12,516 bases of DNA from JAFGPJ01 sp964612465 (lineage in GTDB: Bacteria > Planctomycetota > Phycisphaerae > Sedimentisphaerales > Anaerobacaceae). Positions 6,934-12,516 of this stretch are shown here, piece after piece (positions within the stretch are counted from its first letter, which is position 1; each line of letters starts with the position of its first letter). The position numbers and the translations under genes were made by a program. Below the pieces are notes generated by a model. It was not told the DNA's origin, did not search any database, and saw only the letters and a list, made by a program, of their open reading frames with translations. The stretch lies in contig CAZTDF010000140.1 of the NCBI GenBank assembly GCA_964612465.1, positions 1-12,516 on the forward strand, read 5' to 3'.

Positions 6934-8244
6934 ATGGCGAGGATATTTCGAATTGTGGTCCTGGTATTGGTTTTATGGGATTCACAATGCGCCGGCGGAA
7001 CCGAAAGAACAAACGTCACGCCCTCAACCGAGACTCGGGTCATATTAGGGTCGGATAGGAAAGAGCCGGAACCTAACGAGTTTAACCCGGCTGAATGCTT
7101 CGACAAAATATGGTCGATTATCAACAATGAATTCTGGGATCCGAACTTCAACGGCTTGGACTGGGTAGATGCTCGAAAACGCTACAGACCAAAGGCAATT
7201 GCCGCTGAAGACCACGAATCGTTCGCAGAGATTATCAACCGAATGTTAGCCGAGCTCAAAACGTCTCATACCCGTTACTTCACGAAGTGGGATCCCGGAT
7301 ATTATACCGTACAGGTCGTATTTGGGAAACCTGATGTTCATCGGAGCGGAATCGGTGTGGTGACTAAAAAGATAGAGGGACGTTATTATATCATCGCCGT
7401 TATTCATTCATCGCCCGCAGAGAAAGCCGGTATAATTTCGGGCGACTGGTTGGTAGAAACAGATGGTCTGCCCTTTCACCCGATTCGTTCATTTTTCAAT
7501 AAGACGGGCAGGGAAACAGAACTGATTGTCCAGCGGGGGCCGTTAGAATCTTCTCGAAAAATCCTGAAGGTTACTCCTGTCGATATGCAAGAGAAGGACC
7601 GGCTGGGTAATGATTCGTATGCCAGCTTAAAGACTATCGAATATAGAGGGCACCGTTTTGCTTATGTTCGACTCTGGTGGCTGCGTGGAACAGAGATGAA
7701 GAATACATTGGAATTCGGTATTCATCGAGCAAACGAAACCGAGGGGATAATCATTGATATCCGAGATGGTTATGGGGGCGATATGGGATACGAATTTATC
7801 GCTCCTTTTTTACAGTATGGCCTGGGAGAAGTGACCGTCGAATCGAAAGGACGGAAGGAGACATTTAAGTCCATTGCCGGGTGCGATAAACCCGTGGTTG
7901 TTCTTATTAACAGCGGCTCTCGCAGCGGTAAAGAAGTACTGGCATATCTTTTTAAGAAGACTGGAAGAGGTGTTTTGGTTGGAGAACGTACCGCTGGATA
8001 TGTAACAGGCGGAAGAAAAAAGGAGATATCCTCAGATACATTTCTGTACTACGGAGCTGCAAACATGCTTATCGATGGAATGCTTTTGGAAGGTGTTGGA
8101 GTTGAGCCTGATATCGAGGTTCCCTTTGATATACGTTTTGCCGCCGGGAAGGATATTCAACTTGAGCGTGCCAAAGATGAAATGGTACGGCTAATCGAAG
8201 CATCGGGCTCTGATGCTGTAACAGGGCGGTCGATAGTAAATTAG
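6934..8244 (+). CDS. Secreted S41-family peptidase (tricorn/C-terminal-processing type) with PDZ domain
   Basis: This predicted exported serine peptidase has 436 residues. A hydrophobic signal segment (about 5-20) is followed by a linker and an N-terminal helical region, C-F-D-K-I-W to D-W (55-77), of the kind seen before tricorn-like cores. A PDZ-type domain (about 130-205) contains S-S-P-A-E-K-A-G (159-166) and G-D-W-L. The core has D-I-R-D-G-Y-G-G (275-282) and S-G-S-R-S-G-K-E (327-334), where Ser331 aligns with the catalytic serine. The position 25 residues later, Lys in E. coli Prc, is Tyr356 in E-R-T-A-G-Y. This points to the Ser-His tricorn/S41B arrangement, with His112 in T-S-H-T as the likely partner. 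The end has the family G-V-G-V-E-P-D-I (387-394). The ribosome binding site is weak. No lipobox fits Cys19. Substrate unknown. Confidence 0.88.
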   Translation: MARIFRIVVLVLVLWDSQCAGGTERTNVTPSTETRVILGSDRKEPEPNEFNPAECFDKIWSIINNEFWDPNFNGLDWVDARKRYRPKAIAAEDHESFAEIINRMLAELKTSHTRYFTKWDPGYYTVQVVFGKPDVHRSGIGVVTKKIEGRYYIIAVIHSSPAEKAGIISGDWLVETDGLPFHPIRSFFNKTGRETELIVQRGPLESSRKILKVTPVDMQEKDRLGNDSYASLKTIEYRGHRFAYVRLWWLRGTEMKNTLEFGIHRANETEGIIIDIRDGYGGDMGYEFIAPFLQYGLGEVTVESKGRKETFKSIAGCDKPVVVLINSGSRSGKEVLAYLFKKTGRGVLVGERTAGYVTGGRKKEISSDTFLYYGAANMLIDGMLLEGVGVEPDIEVPFDIRFAAGKDIQLERAKDEMVRLIEASGSDAVTGRSIVN

Positions 8245-8285
8245 AAAAGCATTGATCGAAATACGAATTGTAAGGAGCTTGTCCA

Positions 8286-9962
8286 ATGAATTCGCTGGTT
8301 GTTGCGGGAATCGCGGTCTTTCTGTTGCTCATGGGATACATTTTCTACAGCCGGAAAGTCAAAGAGTGGGTTGGTCTCGACGACAATGAGGTTCCGCCCG
8401 CCGTATCGATGAACGACGGCGTTGACTACGTGCCGGCTAAACACTGGACTATTCTCTTCGGGCACCATTTCGCCTCTATCGCGGGGGCTGCGCCGGTGAT
8501 AGGACCCGTCATTGCGTGTCTGTACTGGGGGTGGCTGCCCGCCGTGATCTGGATTGTGCTCGGCGGAATTCTCTTCGGAGCGGTACATGACTTTACAGCG
8601 CTTGTGCTGTCACTCAAACACAGCGGAAAGTCCATTACCACGATTACAGAATCCGTGATGGGAAAGACCAGCAAGATTATCTTCAGCGTTTTCGCCTTCT
8701 TGTCGCTGATCCTGATCGTAGCGGTTTTCGCGGCGGTTGCCGGAAAGACTTTGTCAACGACGCCCGAAGTTGTCATTCCTACTTTCGGACTTGTTGTGGT
8801 CGCCTTCGTTATCGGATTTCTGATGTATCGTATGCAGTATCCGGTGCTGCTGTGTTCTATCGCGGGATTGCTGCTGCTGGTCGGTCTGATTGTAGCAGGA
8901 TATTATTTTCCGATCAGGCTTCCTTTCGCCAATGAGGACACTGTGGCACGCTGGTGGACTGTAATTTTGCTTTTCTATGGCATGGTTGCATCCGTAACAC
9001 CGGTAACGCTACTGCTTCAACCGAGAGACCATCTCGCCGGCGTGGTATTGTACATGGGCATGTTCTTCGGATTTCTGGGCCTTATTTTTACACGTCCGGA
9101 GATGAAATCCCCGGGCATTGTCGCATTTTCCTCCCAAATGGGATGGATGTGGCCCATGCTGTTCGTCAGTATCGCGTGCGGCGCCATCTCGGGATTCCAT
9201 AGTCTCGTTGCAAGCGGCACAACTTCAAAGCAGATTCCGCGAATGCGTGACGCTCGTGTGATAGGCTATGGAGCAATGATTATGGAAAGCGCGCTGGCAG
9301 TTCTGGCGGTTATGGCAGTCTCGGCCGGCTTGTACTGGAAGAGCGCCCCGGCCGGTATCGAAGGGCCCGTATACCAGGAGCTGTTCAATAAAGGCGGCTG
9401 GATTAAGGCTTTCGGAACAGGGTACGGAGAGCTGACAAAGCTCTTTTTCGGCGGCCTTGGAACGCTCATCGGAATTACCATGCTAAAGACTTTCATTATG
9501 ACAACTCTTGACTCGGCAACAAGAATCACCCGCTACCTGTGCAATGAGCTGCTCGGCGAAACATTCAGAATACCCTATATGAAAAACAAATATGCCGCGA
9601 CCCTGCTTGTCGGTGTTCTGGCAGGCGCCCTGGCGCTGGGTAACTGGCAAGCTATCTGGCCGGTGTTCGGTGCCGCGAACCAGTTGATTGCCAGCCTTGT
9701 TCTCATTGTCGCAAGCGTGTATTTATTCACGCATCGTCGCAGCTTTCTATTTACCGCCATTCCGGCTGTGGTCATGCTCGTGACCACAATCGGCGCCCTC
9801 GTATACAACACATACATCTTTACGACCGCCGAAAAGCCCAGTATCATGCTCGCTATAATAGACGTGATGCTCATAATTCTTGCGGTATTCCTCGCTTATA
9901 CGGCCTTGATGACCGTTGGAAGGGCAAGAAAAAACATTCCCGGCGGGTCGCAGGGAAACTAA
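8286..9962 (+). CDS. cstA: CstA-family carbon-starvation transporter
   Basis: This multi-spanning inner-membrane transporter has 558 residues and about 14-16 predicted helices. Family members bring in peptides (CstA) or pyruvate (BtsT/YjiY) when carbon is scarce; which applies here is not clear. Signature segments are G-H-H-F-A-S-I-A-G-A-A-P-V-I-G-P (59-74), S-G-F-H-S-L-V-A-S-G-T-T-S-K-Q (302-316), T-T-L-D-S-A-T-R-I-T-R-Y (406-417) and W-P-V-F-G-A-A-N-Q-L (458-467). E. coli CstA has about 700 residues, so this is the shorter bacterial type, with reduced loops and C-terminus. AAGGAG at 8272-8277 lies 8 bases before the ATG. It follows the S41 gene by 41 bases and is probably co-transcribed. 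The usual small YbdD-type partner is absent; a different 37-codon frame follows instead. Confidence 0.95.
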   Translation: MNSLVVAGIAVFLLLMGYIFYSRKVKEWVGLDDNEVPPAVSMNDGVDYVPAKHWTILFGHHFASIAGAAPVIGPVIACLYWGWLPAVIWIVLGGILFGAVHDFTALVLSLKHSGKSITTITESVMGKTSKIIFSVFAFLSLILIVAVFAAVAGKTLSTTPEVVIPTFGLVVVAFVIGFLMYRMQYPVLLCSIAGLLLLVGLIVAGYYFPIRLPFANEDTVARWWTVILLFYGMVASVTPVTLLLQPRDHLAGVVLYMGMFFGFLGLIFTRPEMKSPGIVAFSSQMGWMWPMLFVSIACGAISGFHSLVASGTTSKQIPRMRDARVIGYGAMIMESALAVLAVMAVSAGLYWKSAPAGIEGPVYQELFNKGGWIKAFGTGYGELTKLFFGGLGTLIGITMLKTFIMTTLDSATRITRYLCNELLGETFRIPYMKNKYAATLLVGVLAGALALGNWQAIWPVFGAANQLIASLVLIVASVYLFTHRRSFLFTAIPAVVMLVTTIGALVYNTYIFTTAEKPSIMLAIIDVMLIILAVFLAYTALMTVGRARKNIPGGSQGN

Positions 9963-10006
9963 GCCCGGCAAATAAGCTGATTTTTATCGCAGCCCGGAAT
10001 TGACTT

Positions 10007-10120
10007 ATGGCTGTAGTCGAAGCGGGGATATTCGTTCTGGCATTGTGGATAACTATCGAGGCCTTGATGGCTTTCGGGTTGCGGAGTCCTACTTACTCTC
10101 AGCAGAAGGCCGGAGTATGA
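10007..10120 (+). CDS. Possible 37-residue single-helix membrane protein after cstA
   Basis: This short frame begins with ATG 44 bases after the cstA stop and ends in TGA at 10118-10120. Its product starts M-A-V-V-E-A-G-I-F-V-L-A-L-W and is hydrophobic from about 3 to 25, with a Glu at 18. A short polar, basic tail (L-R-S-P-T-Y-S-Q-Q-K) follows. That is the profile of a one-helix membrane peptide, not random translation. A weak GGA (9996-9998) lies 8 bases upstream. Its last 32 bases overlap the 3' end of the convergent cdaR gene. It does not resemble the YbdD/YjiX proteins that usually follow cstA. A chance frame cannot be excluded. Confidence 0.4.
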   Translation: MAVVEAGIFVLALWITIEALMAFGLRSPTYSQQKAGV

Positions 10121-11123
10121 GATTAAATTCGGCGATAGCCGGTTCCTGGCTTAGCTCGATCTCGCCTGTGCGAACATATTTCTCAGGAAAATTGTAGTGA
10201 ACTGCCTTTCGATAATCTTTCTGACCTTGTTTAATATCACTTTCAAAAATGTACAGCGTCATCTGCGGCAATTGCTGCCCTTCATACGCACGTTTTGCAT
10301 CGGTTGTCGCTTTAACAGCAAGAGAATTCAGCACGTTGGACAGATTTGTAATATCAACATAATATTTCGCTGATAAGGTCGGACTCATGGCAATACCGAT
10401 TGTCGCGTCCTCTATTCTCTGATCAATGAGCGGATCTTCTTCCGGTGCCAGCTTGATCGTCACGGCTTTGGTCGACTCTCTTATTTGCTCCGCCGCCAGC
10501 TCGACGTACGGAATTTTTTCCATCGGTGCTTTTCTTGCCTGTTCGATTTCACTTCGCGTCAGCTTAACCTGGGCAATGAGTTTATCCAGACCCCAATCAC
10601 TCGGCACAAGTGCATTTACTGTTGATGGTTCAATCCTCTCATACTTCTGAGAATTTCCACTCTCATCAATACATTGAACGGTCAGTGGCCTTTCAACGAG
10701 TCTAACAACATCTAAAGTAAGTGTATTCGGATCGCAGGTTTCGGCTGTTAGACCACTAAGCTCTCTCAGCTCGGCGCTGCCTTTGATAAAATCCAGAACG
10801 TTGAGAGTAAACGGGCCGGCGGCAGTTATTTCCTCCAACTCGGGATACAAAGAGAATTTGAGATTCAGCGTGCCTTCGCTGAGTTCACGCTTTATCTCTG
10901 CAATCTTGGATGCCGGACCTTTCAGAACAATATTGTCGATAGAAGTGGAAGCTTTGCCGCCAAAACTTACCCAGAGATTGGGGTTGGATTCGGCTACAAT
11001 TATCGTAGCACCAGGAACAGGGAACGTTTCGTCCAGCGCCAGGTCCGCCCAAACCCAGATCAGGATTGTCAAAAAAATAACAATTGCTATCTTGCTGTAT
11101 TTGATCTTTCTTAACATCATCAT
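10089..11123 (-). CDS. cdaR: YbbR-domain protein, CdaA regulator (CdaR)
   Basis: CdaR is the membrane-anchored partner that binds CdaA and modulates c-di-AMP synthesis in Firmicutes. From the ATG at 11123 this copy has 344 residues: M-M-M-L-R-K-I-K-Y-S-K, one membrane helix (about 12-30, with W-V-W-A), then an extracytoplasmic region of beta-rich repeats. One repeat starts near E-R-P-L-T-V (about 170), typical of YbbR domains. An F-x-V-P-G-type segment directly follows the helix. Two or three domains fit the length; B. subtilis CdaR has four. A TTG at 11171 would add 16 residues and overlap cdaA, but it has no ribosome binding site, whereas GAAG (11129-11132) precedes the ATG. Position just after cdaA is the strongest support, as sequence conservation in YbbR is low. 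Confidence 0.82.
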   Translation of the reverse strand: MMMLRKIKYSKIAIVIFLTILIWVWADLALDETFPVPGATIIVAESNPNLWVSFGGKASTSIDNIVLKGPASKIAEIKRELSEGTLNLKFSLYPELEEITAAGPFTLNVLDFIKGSAELRELSGLTAETCDPNTLTLDVVRLVERPLTVQCIDESGNSQKYERIEPSTVNALVPSDWGLDKLIAQVKLTRSEIEQARKAPMEKIPYVELAAEQIRESTKAVTIKLAPEEDPLIDQRIEDATIGIAMSPTLSAKYYVDITNLSNVLNSLAVKATTDAKRAYEGQQLPQMTLYIFESDIKQGQKDYRKAVHYNFPEKYVRTGEIELSQEPAIAEFNLILRPSAESK

Positions 11124-11151
11124 TCGTACTTCACATCCAAAGCGGCTCGAC

Positions 11152-11949
11152 TCATGAGAGAACACTTGCAAGATGCTTTTTTAACCTGGATTCATCCATA
11201 TTTCTCGTAAGTTTTCCGTTCTCAGCAACGGAAATTATACCGGTTTCCTCGCTTACCACCAGACAGATGGCATCTGATCCGGTCGTTATGCCTATAGCCG
11301 CACGGTGTCGAGATCCAAGAGAAGCACTCCCGATGCCGCCGGGCTCAGCAAGCGGCAACTGCACCCTGGCAGCTATTATTCTATCGCCTCGTATTACAAC
11401 GGCCATATCATGTAGAGCTGTGCCGGGCTGGAAAATAGTCTTGAGCAGCTCGGAAGTCACCTTGGCGTCGATTCGAACGCCGGTTTCCAAAAATTCGCCC
11501 AGCGCCACACGCTTTTCAATAACAATAATGGCCCCGATTCGAGCTTCGGATAGTACCGTTGCAGCGGCAACCAGCTCTTCGACTGTCCGCGATAGCTGCT
11601 GAGATGCGCTCGACCAAATATGACTCTGGCCTATTCGCATCAAAGCTCTTCGTACTTCCGGCTGAAATGCCGCGACTGCGATAATCAAAACTCCGATCAA
11701 AAAACCATTGTAAAGATACTGCAGTCGCTCGAACGGGAACTGCCCAACGAGCAGCTTCAGGACAAGGAAGCCTACGATGAGAATGAATATGACGGCGCGG
11801 AAAAGCCTTTCGCCGCGAGTGCCTTCGAGAAAATCCACTATCCAGTAAACCACCAGCCCGATGAGAATCAATTCGATGGAAATAATCCACAGAGGGTAGT
11901 CTGCTACCCGGGTGAAATACAATTGTATTTGATCGATGAGTGTTTCCAC
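11152..11949 (-). CDS. cdaA: Diadenylate cyclase CdaA (c-di-AMP synthase) with altered DGA motif
   Basis: CdaA joins two ATP into cyclic di-AMP, a messenger that controls potassium, osmolyte and wall balance. The 265-residue protein has three membrane helices (about 20-41, 50-68, 78-95), a short coiled linker and a cytosolic DisA_N domain (about 105-250). Active-site elements are G-T-A-L-H-D-M-A (176-183), L-G-S-R-H-R-A-A-I-G (211-220) and S-E-E-T-G (233-237). The metal-binding Asp181 and the R-H-R are kept, but the Gly of the canonical D-G-A is Met182 (codon ATG, 11404-11406). The start is GTG at 11949, supported by AAAGGA (11958-11963) 8 bases upstream. cdaR follows after 28 bases. glmM, often third in this operon, is not in the window. 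Family certain; activity with the changed motif not certain. Confidence 0.93.
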   Translation of the reverse strand: METLIDQIQLYFTRVADYPLWIISIELILIGLVVYWIVDFLEGTRGERLFRAVIFILIVGFLVLKLLVGQFPFERLQYLYNGFLIGVLIIAVAAFQPEVRRALMRIGQSHIWSSASQQLSRTVEELVAAATVLSEARIGAIIVIEKRVALGEFLETGVRIDAKVTSELLKTIFQPGTALHDMAVVIRGDRIIAARVQLPLAEPGGIGSASLGSRHRAAIGITTGSDAICLVVSEETGIISVAENGKLTRNMDESRLKKHLASVLS

Positions 11950-12018
11950 AAATCAAATCCTTTTGTCACCGCCATGCGTTATGGATTATAAGTATTGCAT
12001 AAAAAACGGCTAAATATA

Positions 12019-12041
12019 CACAATACGATATACGCAATACG
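12019..12041. repeat. ATACGCAATACG-type intergenic motif
   Basis: The spacer between the lipoprotein gene and cdaA contains ACAATACGATATACG and then TACGCAATACG (12031-12041). The last 11 bases occur in reverse complement at 402-412, and looser relatives (GCGTATAGCG, GCGTATGGCG) lie at 12483-12506. These look like members of a dispersed intergenic repeat family. Confidence 0.4.
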
Positions 12042-12043
12042 AA

Positions 12044-12274
12044 TTACGGTATCCTTTTATCGGTGAGTCTGCTGGGCTTGTCAAGCATTAACACCGTATC
12101 TATATCCGCCATCAATTCCTGCTGATTAATTCTGACAACGCGCTGATGCCTTCTATGGCCTTCAGCGGCGGTCTCGCCGGGCCGGCTGATGCTGCAGCCG
12201 AAGGGCATGAAAACTAAAACCAACAATATAACAGGTAAAATCACCTTACATACAGAAACAGAAACGCTCTTCAT
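12044..12274 (-). CDS. Small putative lipoprotein upstream of cdaA
   Basis: This 76-residue product has a hydrophobic signal (about 9-26, V-I-L-P-V-I-L-L-V-L-V-F) ending at Cys27 in M-P-F-G-C. Gly at -1 fits a lipobox, but Pro and Phe at -3 and -2 are not ideal. The mature part is about 50 polar residues: H-R-R-H-Q-R-V-V-R (40-48), an acidic helix (E-L-M-A-D-I-D, 53-59) and L-D-K-P-S-R-L-T-D-K near the C-terminus. I do not recognise a named family. AAGGAG (12280-12285) five bases before the ATG and a perfect promoter upstream make a real gene likely. It lies 94 bases before cdaA and may be co-transcribed, so it could act with the c-di-AMP proteins or merely share the promoter. Confidence 0.72.
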   Translation of the reverse strand: MKSVSVSVCKVILPVILLVLVFMPFGCSISRPGETAAEGHRRHQRVVRINQQELMADIDTVLMLDKPSRLTDKRIP

Positions 12275-12347
12275 CGGTTCTCCTTGTTATCGGCCAGCGA
12301 ATGTCTTTTTTATCTGGGCGGCACAAAACACACCCCTTATTATATCC

Positions 12348-12376
12348 ATTATACAGGCTGTTATAGTTATTGTCAA
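12348..12376 (-). promoter_or_regulatory. Perfect-consensus sigma70 promoter for the lipoprotein-cdaA-cdaR unit
   Basis: Read on the minus strand, TTGACA (12371-12376) and TATAAT (12348-12353) are both exact consensus hexamers with the ideal 17-base spacer. Transcription should start near 12341, giving a leader of about 65 bases before the lipoprotein ATG. A second TATAAT lies at 12339-12344, without its own -35. Such a promoter should be strong and constitutive, fitting housekeeping expression. Confidence 0.85.
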
Positions 12377-12516
12377 AGCAAAAAACCGCGTTCCGTCATA
12401 TAAGGGGACAAATCTTCGCCGCACAGGGTCCAATAAACTCTTTAATAAAGAAAAAAGATCCTTAAATGATACATATCGTGCAGCGTATAGCGTTGTGCGT
12501 ATGGCGTAACGTGTGA
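12377..12516. other. Right-edge intergenic DNA
   Basis: Beyond the promoter no credible gene is visible up to the window end. An in-frame stretch of 106 codons on the plus strand runs through the lipoprotein gene, its promoter and this spacer, and is a shadow. The final 35 bases are rich in GCGTAT/GCGTAA-like motifs resembling the repeat family at both ends of the window. Confidence 0.5.

Noticed and set aside
10000..10197. Plus-strand 65-codon frame after cstA
   Set aside because: Its polar product looks random, while the neighbouring frame starting at 10007 gives a coherent membrane helix.
11124..11171. TTG start for cdaR overlapping cdaA
   Set aside because: No ribosome binding site lies before the TTG, while GAAG precedes the ATG at 11123, which starts just before the membrane helix as expected for CdaR.
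12189..12509. Plus-strand 106-codon frame at the right end
   Set aside because: It runs antisense through the lipoprotein signal sequence, its ribosome binding site and its perfect promoter; the product has no domain character.

Overview
The window looks like a piece of chromosome from a Gram-negative-type bacterium of about 48% G+C, by eye. The best guess is Planctomycetota, class Phycisphaerae. That guess rests on the mix of genes (a Tat-exported family 5 glycoside hydrolase, a 76-residue lipoprotein beside the c-di-AMP genes, a short CstA) and on intergenic DNA full of small hairpins and TACGCAATACG-type motifs. It is inference, about 50% sure. I see no phage, transposase, CRISPR, rRNA or tRNA.

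Layout: bases 1-754 hold no credible gene; 1-540 is a patchwork of hairpins, short direct repeats and pyrimidine-rich DNA. An MscS-type channel with an extra N-terminal beta-rich domain follows (755-2107), then a 343-base spacer and a GNAT acetyltransferase (2451-3050). Next is a compact operon (3241-4341): two tandem paralogous four-helix membrane proteins with an F-D-E-R-D motif and a small XRE-type repressor whose start overlaps the second of them. Its promoter contains a 20-bp near-palindrome that fits an autoregulatory operator. Convergent to it is a Tat-exported GH5 enzyme (4368-5456, minus strand).

A plus-strand run follows: der (ribosome-assembly GTPase), a tricorn-like S41 peptidase, cstA (peptide or pyruvate uptake) and a possible 37-residue membrane protein, with gaps of 41, 41 and 44 bases. 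The right end is a minus-strand unit: a small lipoprotein gene with a perfect-consensus sigma70 promoter, then cdaA (diadenylate cyclase, c-di-AMP synthesis) and cdaR/ybbR. This resembles the widespread cdaA-cdaR arrangement, but glmM does not follow; cstA converges there instead. The cyclase has D-M-A in place of the usual D-G-A active-site motif.

Working together: CdaA and CdaR should form a membrane c-di-AMP module, a messenger that in other bacteria governs potassium and turgor, and the MscS channel about 8 kb away is a turgor valve. That link is only suggestive. The XRE operon is probably a self-contained autoregulated unit. I did not find a convincing wholly new system. The most interesting leads are the CdaA motif change with its lipoprotein neighbour, the XRE operator palindrome, the hairpin cluster near the left end and the unlisted small membrane ORF after cstA.
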